Made by a program: the position numbers and the translations under genes
Notes under the pieces: model-generated
Database searches by the model: none
The model's input: the letters and a program-made list of their open reading frames with translations, nothing else
What the model was told of the DNA's origin: nothing
DNA from: an uncultured Lachnospiraceae bacterium
Lineage (GTDB): Bacteria > Bacillota > Clostridia > Lachnospirales > Lachnospiraceae
Direction of reading: 5' to 3'
Assembly (NCBI GenBank): GCA_946552115.1
Contig: CAMNRH010000016.1
Span: 1 to 64,000 of the forward strand
Length of the DNA stretch: 64,000 nt
Shown here: in pieces, positions 53,409-62,228 of the stretch
Position numbering within the stretch: the first letter of the stretch is position 1
Layout: each line of letters begins with the position of its first letter

Positions 53409-54317
53409 ATGAAGCTTGACCGAATGATTGGAATTTTATCGATCCTCCTCCAGCAGAAAAAAGTAACGGCGCCTTATCTGGCGGAAAAATTCGAGGTTTC
53501 CCGCCGTACCATTAACCGCGACATCGAAGCGCTCTGTATGGCGGGAATCCCTCTCGTAACCGAGCAGGGGCAAAACGGCGGAGTTTCCATTATGGACGGA
53601 TACAAAATTGACCGGACGCTGCTTTCCACATCAGATATGCAGGCAATTTTAGCAGGTCTCAGGAGCCTGGACAGCGTAAGCGGCACAAACCGCTACGCTC
53701 AGCTGATGGAAAAGCTGTCTGCCGGTTCCTCCGACCTTCTTGCCGGGGATGCGCATATTTTAATTGACCTTTCCTCCTGGTACAAAGATACGCTTGCGCC
53801 TAAAATCGAATTGCTGCACAGTGCGATTCTCTCCGGTCAAAAGGTATCCTTTCTTTATTTTTCACCGAAAGGCGAATCCTCCCGTACAATAGAACCCTAT
53901 CATTTGATTTTCCAATGGTCCGGCTGGTATATCTGGGGCTTTTGTGAGACCCGGCAGGATTTCCGGCTTTTTAAACTCGGTCGGATGACTGATTTGCATA
54001 TGGGCGCTTCTTTTAAAAAACGTACCTGTCCGCTTCCTAATTCTCCGGAATCAGAAATGTTTTCCTGCTTTTATCAGGTGGAAGCGAAAATACAGCCGAA
54101 ATATAAATGGCGTTTAATCGAAGAATTCGGTGTGGAAAGCTTTACCGTCCGCCCGGACGGAATACTCCTCTTTTCCTCCGGTTTTCATGATAAAGAGAGT
54201 ATTATCAGCTGGATTTCCTCTTTCGGGGACGGTGCGGAGCTTTTAGAGCCAAAAGAGCTGCGGCAGGATATTTTATCTCTTGCAGAAAAAATCCGGAAAA
54301 AATATCTGGAATCATGA
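53409..54317 (+). CDS. YafY/WYL-type transcription regulator
   Basis: Seen: 302 residues. N-terminal winged helix (about 1-60; LAEKFEVSRRTINRDIEAL is the recognition part), a middle helical part, and a WYL ligand domain (about 140-215; EPYHLIFQWSGWYIWGFCE) with a C-terminal extension. The start at 53409 (MKLDRMIGIL) has GGGATGG 8 bases upstream. The frame is open 57 codons further upstream, but that stretch (with several prolines and cysteines) is unlike the family and passes the likely promoter. Its last codons lie in a perfect palindrome that precedes the next gene. Known: YafY regulators paired with GyrI-like genes are common in Firmicutes; ligands are unknown. Confidence 0.9.
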   Translation: MKLDRMIGILSILLQQKKVTAPYLAEKFEVSRRTINRDIEALCMAGIPLVTEQGQNGGVSIMDGYKIDRTLLSTSDMQAILAGLRSLDSVSGTNRYAQLMEKLSAGSSDLLAGDAHILIDLSSWYKDTLAPKIELLHSAILSGQKVSFLYFSPKGESSRTIEPYHLIFQWSGWYIWGFCETRQDFRLFKLGRMTDLHMGASFKKRTCPLPNSPESEMFSCFYQVEAKIQPKYKWRLIEEFGVESFTVRPDGILLFSSGFHDKESIISWISSFGDGAELLEPKELRQDILSLAEKIRKKYLES

Positions 54318-54337
54318 CAGACAGCTGTCATGATTCC
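54308..54337. promoter_or_regulatory. Perfect 13-bp inverted repeat between the WYL regulator and GyrI-like gene
   Basis: Arms GGAATCATGACAG (54308-54320) and CTGTCATGATTCC (54325-54337) with loop ACAG. It contains the regulator stop codon and lies 6 bases before a TAGAAT -10-like box (54343-54348). Likely operator for the downstream gene; it could also fold in RNA. Confidence 0.6.
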
Positions 54338-54379
54338 TTTGCTAGAATAAAGCCATCAAAAGAAAGGATGGTTTATACG

Positions 54380-54841
54380 ATGAATTATGAGATTGTAACA
54401 TTAAAGGAAAAAACAGTTGCCGGTATCTCGGCGCGGACAAATAACACGTCTCCCGACGCGGGCGCCGTTATCGGCGGACTGTGGGCACGCTTTTATAACG
54501 GCGGTATCTACGACTCCATTCCCGATAAGGCAAATGGAAAAGCCCTTGGAATTTATACCGATTACGCCGGAGACGAGGCTTCGGATTATACAGTGCTGGT
54601 TGCCTGCGAGACTGCAAAAACACCGCGGGATAAATCACTTTCCGTCCGGAAGATTCCCTCGGGACGGTACGCAAAATTTATCATTTACGGAGATATGGTA
54701 CAGGCGGTTTCAAGAGCCTGGCAGGAAATCTGGCAGATGGATTTGCCAAGAAGCTTTCAATATGATTTTGAAGAATATCAGGACGACTGCATGGACGATG
54801 CCGAGATTCATATTTATGTAGGATTAAAGGACGAAAAATAA
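54380..54841 (+). CDS. GyrI-like small-molecule-binding protein
   Basis: Seen: 153 residues of the AraC effector-binding/GyrI superfamily, start MNYEIVTLKEKTVAGISARTNN, with the conserved glutamate-containing tail (DDAEIHIYVGL) and a central GIYTDYAGDEASDYTVLVAC strand pair (given in parts). The ATG at 54380 is preferred (AGGATGG upstream); an ATG at 54368 in the same frame is too close to the site. Known: stand-alone members bind drugs or metabolites and may sequester or hydrolyse them. Position directly after a WYL regulator, with a palindrome between, suggests the regulator controls it. Confidence 0.88.
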   Translation: MNYEIVTLKEKTVAGISARTNNTSPDAGAVIGGLWARFYNGGIYDSIPDKANGKALGIYTDYAGDEASDYTVLVACETAKTPRDKSLSVRKIPSGRYAKFIIYGDMVQAVSRAWQEIWQMDLPRSFQYDFEEYQDDCMDDAEIHIYVGLKDEK

Positions 54842-54936
54842 ATATACCCTCATTTAACGGCTGAAATAAATGATTTTATCAGCTTATCATTGAGCGGCAG
54901 TTAAGAAATTTTTCATCTCACTTAACAATGCCTCCA

Positions 54937-54969
54937 TTGCAGAAGAACATACGGCCGGTTATAATGTTC
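54937..54969 (+). promoter_or_regulatory. Promoter of the XRE regulator with inverted repeat
   Basis: TTGCAG (54937-54942) and TATAAT (54960-54965), spacer 17 bases. GAACAT (54945-54950) and ATGTTC (54964-54969) form an inverted repeat spanning the spacer and -10 box, a possible autoregulatory site. Confidence 0.6.
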
Positions 54970-55019
54970 GTATGAAAACAGAACCTGCTTCATCACACAG
55001 ACACAGGAGGCTATTATTT

Positions 55020-56078
55020 ATGGAAATGAAAATAGGCGCAAAGCTCACAGAGCTTCGCAGAAAAAAGGGACTGACCCAGAACCAGCTCGCGGAAATGTTA
55101 GGAATCTCCGCCCCGGCCGTAAGTAAATGGGAAAATAACAGCTCCTACCCCGATATTACGTTACTCTGTCCCCTTGCAAGGGCGTTAGACACAAATGTAG
55201 ACACTCTGCTTCAATTTGAGGAAACACTGTCGAATGAAGAAATGGAAGAAAAAATGAATGCGCTGCTTGAAAGCACTTTACAAGAGGGCTATGAAGCCGG
55301 AGAACAGATGCTGCTTCATCTCCTGCACACCTATCCAGGCTCCTCTGCCTTAAAATTTAACGCTGCAGCTGCCCTGGATGCTTTCCACATATTTTTTCCC
55401 ACAGCTGGGGAAGCTCTTCATAAAAAATGGATGAACCAAAAAAAGGAGCTTCTTACCGGACTCCGCTCCTCCGGTACACCCGCCTACCGGCAGCAGGCCA
55501 CGCTCCAGCTTGCATTCATGGCAATTAACGATGATGAGCTTGCGCGCGGCGAGCAGCTTCTAAAGGAACTGCCGAAGCATTCTGTGGACACAACCCTTGC
55601 ATGGTTCCGGCTGTATATAAAAAAGAATGAACCGGAGGAAGCTTTGAAGCTGACACAAAAACGCTTATACAGTCTCCTTGGGCAGGTACAGTTCTGCCTT
55701 ACCTCAATGATGAGCTCCCAGGTTACCGAAGATCATGCCCATGCTTTAAAAATATGTGAAATCTATAAAACGCTAGATAAGACTTTCGGTCTGGGCGGCA
55801 TGTACGACGGCCTGTTTTTGGATATATATATCAGAATGGAGCGCTTCGATGAGGCGGCCGCCTGTTTTGTCCGTTATGTAGACGCAATGATTCGAGAACC
55901 CGTTTTACCAAAACGAGAGCTTTTCTCTCCGGGACTTACCATAAAAGAACGTAAACCTGCCGCCTCAAAAGAACTGCGCAAAATGCTGCTAACCGGAATA
56001 GAGGACGAAGCCTTTAAGCCTCTGCTTAAATACCCCTCATGCATAGAGGCCATCAAAAGGCTAAAGGCATGCACCTAA
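55020..56078 (+). CDS. XRE-family regulator with helical C-terminal domain
   Basis: Seen: 352 residues. The N-terminal 70 hold a classical helix-turn-helix (LTQNQLAEMLGISAPAVSKWE), and the remaining 280 are helical, with TPR-like pairs (about 150-300), of unknown ligand or partner. The ATG at 55020 has AGGAGG 9 bases upstream; a second ATG two codons on is less well placed. The last 18 bases overlap the convergent end of the ABC permease gene. Proteins of this layout often answer a peptide or protein signal. It may control the exporter genes that converge on it, but nothing in the sequence proves this. Confidence 0.88.
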   Translation: MEMKIGAKLTELRRKKGLTQNQLAEMLGISAPAVSKWENNSSYPDITLLCPLARALDTNVDTLLQFEETLSNEEMEEKMNALLESTLQEGYEAGEQMLLHLLHTYPGSSALKFNAAAALDAFHIFFPTAGEALHKKWMNQKKELLTGLRSSGTPAYRQQATLQLAFMAINDDELARGEQLLKELPKHSVDTTLAWFRLYIKKNEPEEALKLTQKRLYSLLGQVQFCLTSMMSSQVTEDHAHALKICEIYKTLDKTFGLGGMYDGLFLDIYIRMERFDEAAACFVRYVDAMIREPVLPKRELFSPGLTIKERKPAASKELRKMLLTGIEDEAFKPLLKYPSCIEAIKRLKACT

Positions 56079-58646
56079 TTCGCTTCTCAGAATTTTCCTT
56101 GCCGGAACCGTTACCGCAAACGCCGCTATTAATAAATTCAGCCCCATAACAGCCGCCATAACGCCCGCAGGCACCCCCGCCGTAAGATGGAGAAACTGCA
56201 CCACATGCGTCATATAATAATCCATTACTCTCCGGAAAATAAGATGATAGAGAAGAAAGATAAATGAATCGGCCAGAAGTCCGTATAAAAAACCGATTCT
56301 AAGTATCATCTTCATAAACCTGGCTTCCGTGATGCCCATCGCACGCATAATTCCGTATTCCCTTTTTCTTAAAAGAATGGAATAATTCATGCTGTTCATC
56401 AAATGAAACAAACTGATTGCCAGCAAAATCACGGCGATGCTTACAAAAAAGATTTGCTGCCTGTTAAGATAGCTTTTACGCACGTTAATCTCCGTAGCGT
56501 AATCTTTAAGGACAGCTCTCGGCGTATCCCGGATCATCTCAAGGATTTGTCCGCCAAGCGCATCCGTATCCGCTCCGGGAACCGGCGAAGCCTCTGCAAA
56601 GCTGTATCCGTCGATGCCGTACAGACGCTCCATCTGCCCATTAGACAGGATAACACTTTCGCTGTTTGTCCATCCTCCCACATTCAGATACTGGTCCTCC
56701 TTTGCCAGCGCCCGGCTTACAATGGCTGCAATTTCAAATTCTCTTTCCACATAGGAATCTTTTCCGCTTTGAAACTTTAAAATCTCTGAATCGCAGTTTA
56801 AATTTTTCGGTACCCGCAATGTAATCTTATCCCCCGGATGTTTTCCGTAAAACATATAATTCCCCTGTCCGTCCTGATTTGCCACCGCAATCATTTCATT
56901 GTCCTTAAGCTTCCCGCTGTCAAGTTCCCCTTCCAATACGAATTCCTGAAGCTCATCTATCATTTCCTCATCATATCCGTAAACATCATATTTAATCCCA
57001 TAGACGCCGTCTTCCTTTTTGACACAGATGCCCCCGTAGGTCTGCTGAAAGTAAGTATCCTCGTTTTTCTCCTTAAAATACTCTTTCCATGAAAGCTCCT
57101 CCTCTTTAACCGTAAGCTCTCCTAATATATATTTCACTCCATATACCGTCTCTATGCCGGGAAGATTCCGCGTTTCCTCCATCACCGTCTTCGGGATCAT
57201 ATCTGACAGCATATTAGACTGCACGGAAATCCGATACTCCGAGCCAAGACCGTCGTCGGATTTTAAAGACATCTCCGCGTGGACCTTTAAATTTTCCACC
57301 ATGTAGGTCGTACATAGAAAAAGGCAGCTCCCTGCCGACAGGGAAAGTAAAATTCCAATCACCTTTCTCTTATCCGCGAACATAAACCGCCTCACAGCTA
57401 CGTCTGCAAGGCCCTGACAGTTCCGCCTGCAAATTCTCCTTTTCTGCTTCGCAAATGAAATGTCTCCCAGCATCACCCGCCTTGCCGACTGCTTTCTGAG
57501 CGCGTACACAGTAAAAAAACCAACTCCGAAAAGCGCGGCAAAAAGAAAGCAAAATCCTGCAAGCGCCGCACTCCACGCCGCATGAAAGCCCGAAGCCTTC
57601 CCCCCTTTCTGGTACACTACCCGTAAAAGCCCGTTTCCCAGGAAGCACCCCGCCGGATATCCGGCGAAAAGCAGAAGCCAAAGCTCCGCAGTCAGTGTTC
57701 CCGCAATAGAACAGTCACTGATTCCAAGCGTCTGCATCATCCCGTATTCCGCCGTCCTTCTCGACACGGAAATACTGAAAATACTATGGATAACAAACAG
57801 GCTGAATAGACAGAGAAGAAAAACCATGCCCCGGAAAGCCAGATGATATTCACTTTGAAGCTTCAAAATGACATAGGTAAAGTTCCCGTTCTCATCATGC
57901 AGCGCGAAATCAATAATATCACGAATCCTCTCCGGTCTCTCTCCATCCAGATACATCACGACTTCATCGTTTGCCTTTATCCTGTCACCGGGTATCTGAT
58001 ATTTTTTCTGAAAAGCCTCCATCTGCCGGTACAGCTTTTCACTCTCATCAAAGCGCAGATACAAAAAGGACTGATTTTTTCTGTCCTCAAAGGATTCCCC
58101 TACAAAAAGCTCCATCTCACCCGTGGCCGCAGCCCATCTGCTCTTTACAATTCCGGTAAGAATGTAATCCTTTCCGCCGATCTTTAACGTATCGCCTACC
58201 TCTCCTGAAAATCCAAGATTTCCTAATGTATAGCGGTCTGCCGCTATCTCGTCCTGTCCCTTTGGGTACGTACCCTCCAGCACCTCCCGGTGAAGAAGCT
58301 CTCTGTAGTTTTCGTCTCCGTACAGAAAATAGATTTGGTAGGAAGTGGTCTGCACGTCCCTCACCTCCATTTTCCCATACTTATCCAGCCGGAATTCTTC
58401 TTTCTCCTCGCCCCCTGCTCTGTCCGCGTTTTCGCCCTCCGGCTTCTCCTCGATTCTCCTTTCCGCCTGTATACAATAATGCCAGTCTCCGTACATTGTC
58501 TTATTATTTTCCAAATCATTAAGCCTGCTGCTGTATAAAATCGAGCTTACCCCTGAAAGAAGCGCTGCCGTCAGAATCACACTGAAAAGAAGCGCTGCCG
58601 TCTGGCTTTTATAATATCTCATATACCGGTATGCCAGCTTTAACAC
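56061..58646 (-). CDS. MacB/FtsX-type ABC transporter permease
   Basis: Seen: 861 residues. An N-terminal membrane segment, a large extracellular domain (about 40-245), three segments (about 265-390), a cytoplasmic link, another segment near 430, a second large extracellular domain (about 455-700) and three last segments (about 720-855). This duplicated FtsX layout is that of exporters for peptides or lipoproteins. The start is GTG (58646) and overlaps the ATPase gene by 7 bases, so translation is coupled. Substrate is unknown; position after a two-component system suggests peptide defence or sensing. Confidence 0.9.
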   Translation of the reverse strand: MLKLAYRYMRYYKSQTAALLFSVILTAALLSGVSSILYSSRLNDLENNKTMYGDWHYCIQAERRIEEKPEGENADRAGGEEKEEFRLDKYGKMEVRDVQTTSYQIYFLYGDENYRELLHREVLEGTYPKGQDEIAADRYTLGNLGFSGEVGDTLKIGGKDYILTGIVKSRWAAATGEMELFVGESFEDRKNQSFLYLRFDESEKLYRQMEAFQKKYQIPGDRIKANDEVVMYLDGERPERIRDIIDFALHDENGNFTYVILKLQSEYHLAFRGMVFLLCLFSLFVIHSIFSISVSRRTAEYGMMQTLGISDCSIAGTLTAELWLLLFAGYPAGCFLGNGLLRVVYQKGGKASGFHAAWSAALAGFCFLFAALFGVGFFTVYALRKQSARRVMLGDISFAKQKRRICRRNCQGLADVAVRRFMFADKRKVIGILLSLSAGSCLFLCTTYMVENLKVHAEMSLKSDDGLGSEYRISVQSNMLSDMIPKTVMEETRNLPGIETVYGVKYILGELTVKEEELSWKEYFKEKNEDTYFQQTYGGICVKKEDGVYGIKYDVYGYDEEMIDELQEFVLEGELDSGKLKDNEMIAVANQDGQGNYMFYGKHPGDKITLRVPKNLNCDSEILKFQSGKDSYVEREFEIAAIVSRALAKEDQYLNVGGWTNSESVILSNGQMERLYGIDGYSFAEASPVPGADTDALGGQILEMIRDTPRAVLKDYATEINVRKSYLNRQQIFFVSIAVILLAISLFHLMNSMNYSILLRKREYGIMRAMGITEARFMKMILRIGFLYGLLADSFIFLLYHLIFRRVMDYYMTHVVQFLHLTAGVPAGVMAAVMGLNLLIAAFAVTVPARKILRSELGACL

Positions 58647-59365
58647 AGATCATCACCGCCTTTCAGGGAGGCGCTTCCTACGTCAAATATCTGATTCCCC
58701 GATACTATTTTTCCATCCTCGATATGAATGATTCTGTCACAGGTCTGTGCAATTGCCTCATTATGCGTCACCATAAGAATCGTCTGCTTATATTTCCTGC
58801 AGCTTGCCTTTAAAAGCCCGATTACCTCGACGGTTGTGGCCGAATCAAGATTTCCGGTCGGCTCGTCCGCCAGAACAATCGCCGGCTTATTTACCAGCGC
58901 TCTTGCAATGGACACTCTCTGCTGCTGCCCCCCTGACAGCTCATGGGGATATTTTGTCCTTTTTTCCCAGATTCCCAGTTCCCGAAGAAGTTCTTCGATA
59001 TATTTCCGGTTATGGTGTCTGCCCCTGTCAAAGCTTATGGGAAGCGCCACATTCTCATATACATTCAATACCGGCATCAGGCTGTAATTCTGGAACACAA
59101 ATCCAATATTTCTCCGCCTGAATATAGTCAGCTCCTTTCTGGTTAAAGCATCTGTTTCTTTCCCCTTTATCAGAATTTTTCCTCTCGTCGGGGTATCAAG
59201 CCCGCCAATCAGATTTAAAAGAGTCGATTTCCCGGAACCGGATGTCCCGACAATCGCGATAAATTCTCCCTCTTTCACCTGCATATTAATCCCTTTAAGA
59301 GCCCTGACCTGATTTTCCTTTTCACCATATACCTTTTCCACATGATATAATTCTAATAAATTCAT
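58640..59365 (-). CDS. MacB-type ABC transporter ATP-binding protein
   Basis: Seen: 241 residues with Walker A GTSGSGKSTLLNLIGGL (about 44-60), the Q-loop NYSLMPVLNVYENVALP, signature LSGGQQQRVSIARAL, Walker B VLADEPTGNLD and the MVTHN switch histidine. It matches the LolD/MacB branch that pairs with FtsX-like permeases. The ATG at 59365 (MNLLELYH) follows GGGGCGG; the frame is open seven codons earlier. It follows the histidine kinase gene by 62 bases. Confidence 0.95.
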   Translation of the reverse strand: MNLLELYHVEKVYGEKENQVRALKGINMQVKEGEFIAIVGTSGSGKSTLLNLIGGLDTPTRGKILIKGKETDALTRKELTIFRRRNIGFVFQNYSLMPVLNVYENVALPISFDRGRHHNRKYIEELLRELGIWEKRTKYPHELSGGQQQRVSIARALVNKPAIVLADEPTGNLDSATTVEVIGLLKASCRKYKQTILMVTHNEAIAQTCDRIIHIEDGKIVSGNQIFDVGSASLKGGDDLC

Positions 59366-59427
59366 CCACACCGCCCCTTTACACACTTTCTTATAATGGC
59401 AGTATATATCCCGAATCTTTCATTTCT

Positions 59428-60348
59428 TTAACAAACTCCCAATTCATTCTTACAATTTTGTAAGAACACGGAAAAACAGCTTCCCTCCCCGTAAACAGAT
59501 TTCACCGTCATATATCCTTTTTCTTTCTCAAGAATCAGATTGGACAGATACAGTCCAATTCCGGAGCCCTCAATATGCTCCGTATCCCGGCCTCTGTAAA
59601 ACCGTTTAAAAATCTGTGTAAGCTCGTCCTCGTAAATTCCGCGCCCATTATCAAGAAAACGGATTTCCGTATAGATTTCGTACGGGCAGATTTGAATCCG
59701 GATGAATCCTCCCCTGTCCGTGTATTTCACTGCATTTTCCAGAATATTTACAAAAACCTCTGCCGTCCATTTTCTATTATGCCTGAGGAAACAGTCCTCA
59801 TAGGGCTCCAAAATAACCTCAATTCCTTTCTTTTCCATCCTCTCATACATCATATCTACCGCATCCAATAAAGTTTCTCTGAGCAGCGCCTCTGTGGCGT
59901 CAAAGGAAATGGCATTCTGCTCAAGCTTTATCATTTTCATAAGTGAGCCCGCAATAAAATTAAGCTTATCCGTCTGCCTCTTAAGCTTTTCCCCCGCCTC
60001 TGTCTTTTTTTCCCCGTCAATCCCCGAAGTACTTAAAAGCTCCGTATAAAGTGAAAGATTGGCAAGCGGCGTTTTCAGCTGATGGGACATATTTGAGACA
60101 AGGCTCTTTACCTGCTCTTTCTCTTCCTCTGCCTTAAGCGCCTGACTTGTAAGCACCTCCTGGATCCGGGTAAGCTTACTCACCAAAGCTGAAAATTCCC
60201 CCTCCCGGACATCCGAATATGCAATCCTCTCCCTCTCTAAAATACAGTCTAAAAGCGCGTCTATCTCACGGTATGTCTTTCTTCTCCAGTAAATAAAATA
60301 ACCTGAGGACAGGCACAAAAGACCTGCCAGAATTCCGTTTATGAGCAT
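59428..60348 (-). CDS. Sensor histidine kinase
   Basis: Seen: 306 residues. One membrane segment (about 3-20), a short linker helix, the phosphorylated histidine 89 in NMSHQLKTPLANL, then the ATPase domain with NILENAVKYTDRGG (N box), DNGRGIYEDEL (G1), FKRFYRGRD (F) and GSGIGLYLSNLI (G2). There is almost no extracellular sensor, as in intramembrane-sensing kinases, which in several Firmicutes read an ABC transporter. Here an FtsX-type transporter is encoded next, which supports that inference. Ribosome site GGAGG. Confidence 0.92.
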   Translation of the reverse strand: MLINGILAGLLCLSSGYFIYWRRKTYREIDALLDCILERERIAYSDVREGEFSALVSKLTRIQEVLTSQALKAEEEKEQVKSLVSNMSHQLKTPLANLSLYTELLSTSGIDGEKKTEAGEKLKRQTDKLNFIAGSLMKMIKLEQNAISFDATEALLRETLLDAVDMMYERMEKKGIEVILEPYEDCFLRHNRKWTAEVFVNILENAVKYTDRGGFIRIQICPYEIYTEIRFLDNGRGIYEDELTQIFKRFYRGRDTEHIEGSGIGLYLSNLILEKEKGYMTVKSVYGEGSCFSVFLQNCKNELGVC

Positions 60349-60365
60349 CCGGCATCCTCCCCCCT

Positions 60366-61049
60366 TTACTCTTCTTTCCAGATATATCCGATTCCATGAA
60401 CTGTCTTGATTCGTTCCGGATTAGACGTATCCTCTTCAATCTTCATCCTCAATCTGCTGATATTCACAGAAACGGTATTGTTATCTACATATTTTCCATC
60501 ACTGTCCCAGATATTGCTTAGAATCTGTTCTTTTGAAAGTACATGATTTTTATTTTCCATCAAATATTTCAGCAGCCGGTACTCCAGCTTGCTTAAAGGA
60601 ACCTCCTCCTCATTTTTATAGACCTTGCAGGTGTCCTTATCCATCATAATATTTTGGGAAACCAGCCTTTCTGTCTCTCTTCCCCGCACTCTTTCATTTA
60701 AAATTTTCTTCATTCTCGCTTTCAGCACCCCGAGAGAAAAGGGCTTTGACAAATAATCATTTACCCCAAGCTCCAATGCCTTTATCTCATCAAGCTCCGT
60801 ATCCCTTGCCGTCAGCATGACAATCGGCACGTCGCTGAACTTACGGACCTCCTTACACAAATCAAACCCTGTGCCGTCCGGAAGATTACAGTCTAAAAGG
60901 ACCAAATCATAAGTCTTTCTTCTCATTTCCCAGAGTCCTTCTCTTTTTGTGGCCGTACCGAAAACCTCATACCCGTCGCAGGTAAATGAAAGCTGCAATC
61001 CTTCTCTTAAATCCGAATCATCCTCTATAATTAATAGCTTTCCTGTCAT
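60366..61049 (-). CDS. OmpR-family response regulator
   Basis: Seen: 227 residues. Receiver domain with the acid pair EDD (9-11), phosphoacceptor aspartate 53 in VLLDCNLPDG and lysine in LSKPFS; then the OmpR/PhoB winged helix (about 130-225) ending VHGIGYIWK. The ATG at 61049 is preceded by AAGGAAG; the frame is open 13 codons earlier without a better site. It is 17 bases before the kinase gene. Likely controls the exporter genes downstream. Confidence 0.93.
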   Translation of the reverse strand: MTGKLLIIEDDSDLREGLQLSFTCDGYEVFGTATKREGLWEMRRKTYDLVLLDCNLPDGTGFDLCKEVRKFSDVPIVMLTARDTELDEIKALELGVNDYLSKPFSLGVLKARMKKILNERVRGRETERLVSQNIMMDKDTCKVYKNEEEVPLSKLEYRLLKYLMENKNHVLSKEQILSNIWDSDGKYVDNNTVSVNISRLRMKIEEDTSNPERIKTVHGIGYIWKEE

Positions 61050-61167
61050 AATGCCCAACTTCCTTATCTTAATTTCCGGCAAATGCACACCGGTCCTGCT
61101 CCACCCTTATCATATCCCGAAATTTGTATGAAAACAATGATTATCTTTATTATTTACAATTTCAAGA

Positions 61168-61206
61168 AGCGCATAGCATCCTTGTCATCCGGACGCCATG
61201 CGCTTT
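61168..61206. terminator. Possible terminator hairpin after etfA
   Basis: Inverted repeat AGCGCAT...ATGCGCT with partial pairing inward (total about 12 bp), 35 bases after the etfA stop. It lacks a long T tract. Confidence 0.35.
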
Positions 61207-61240
61207 CTCATGGGAAACAATGTTTTGTTCATTTATCTTC

Positions 61241-62224
61241 TTACAGCATCAGATATTCCGTAATCACTTCTTTCAGGTCGGCCGTCATACCATAATCGGC
61301 CACCCCGTAAATTGCCGCGTCTTCATCGGTATTCACCGCCACAAAAAGCTTTGTATCCTTAATGCCTTCCGTGTGCTGGATTGCACCGGATACTCCGAAG
61401 GAGATACAGATTTTCGGACGAATCGTGAGACCTGTCTGTCCAATCTGGTGATTAAACGGTATCATCTCAGAATCCACCATCGGTCTTGTGCCTCCGATTG
61501 CTCCGCCGACCTTTTCAGCAAATTTCTCAAGAAGCGCAAAATTATCGTCCTCAAGAACTCCCCGTCCGCCGACAACAACAACCTCCGCACTCAAGATACT
61601 TCCTGTCTCGGCTTCCGCCTCTGCCTCTTCTATCACTTCAATTTTGGAAGCGCCGACTTTCATATCATCAAAATACCGGATTTTCGCTTGTCCCTCCGCT
61701 GTTTCTTCCTGTGCGGTATACACACCCGGCCTTACTGTCATCATCTGCGGATAAAAGCCGTCTCTTGTAACAATCGTTACAAAAACATTTTCTCCGTAGG
61801 ACGGCTTATTCTGCTTCATATAATAAGATCCGTCCTCCTTTCTCCCGGCGAGAACCTCCGTACAATCCGCCGTCATACCGCAGCCAAGCTTCATGGCTAC
61901 TCTGGAAAATATGGAGCGCCCTTCCGGAGTGGCAGGAATTAAAACGCACCACGGTTCGATTCTTCCAAGCATCTCTGCAATTGTCTGACTAACCGCATCA
62001 TCCTGCTGTGAACAGTCGCGCCCGGCATTTACCGCATAGATTTCTTCTACTCCCAGCCTATCAAGCTCGGTTACAACGCCTTCCGGTTTTTCTGCAAAGA
62101 CGATTGCCTGCACCTTTTCGCCCGTTGTTTTCTGAAGCTCCTTTGCCGCTGAAACAAGCTCGGAGGCTACCGGCTCTAACTTACCCTTATAACTTTCTGC
62201 ATAAATACAAATTCCACTGGCCAT
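61241..62224 (-). CDS. etfA: Electron transfer flavoprotein, alpha subunit
   Basis: Seen: 327 residues. N-terminal domain (about 1-185), then the FAD-binding C-terminal domain with GGRGV, GAIGGTRPMVDSE, QIGQTGLTIRPKICISFGVSGAIQHTEG (quoted in parts) and VNTDEDAAIY. All typical. The ATG at 62224 (MASGIC) follows AAAGG. It is 4 bases after etfB. Carries electrons from a flavin dehydrogenase; the adjacent oxidoreductase gene is the likely donor. Whether this ETF bifurcates electrons cannot be told from sequence by eye. Confidence 0.93.
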   Translation of the reverse strand: MASGICIYAESYKGKLEPVASELVSAAKELQKTTGEKVQAIVFAEKPEGVVTELDRLGVEEIYAVNAGRDCSQQDDAVSQTIAEMLGRIEPWCVLIPATPEGRSIFSRVAMKLGCGMTADCTEVLAGRKEDGSYYMKQNKPSYGENVFVTIVTRDGFYPQMMTVRPGVYTAQEETAEGQAKIRYFDDMKVGASKIEVIEEAEAEAETGSILSAEVVVVGGRGVLEDDNFALLEKFAEKVGGAIGGTRPMVDSEMIPFNHQIGQTGLTIRPKICISFGVSGAIQHTEGIKDTKLFVAVNTDEDAAIYGVADYGMTADLKEVITEYLML

Positions 62225-62228
62225 CGCT

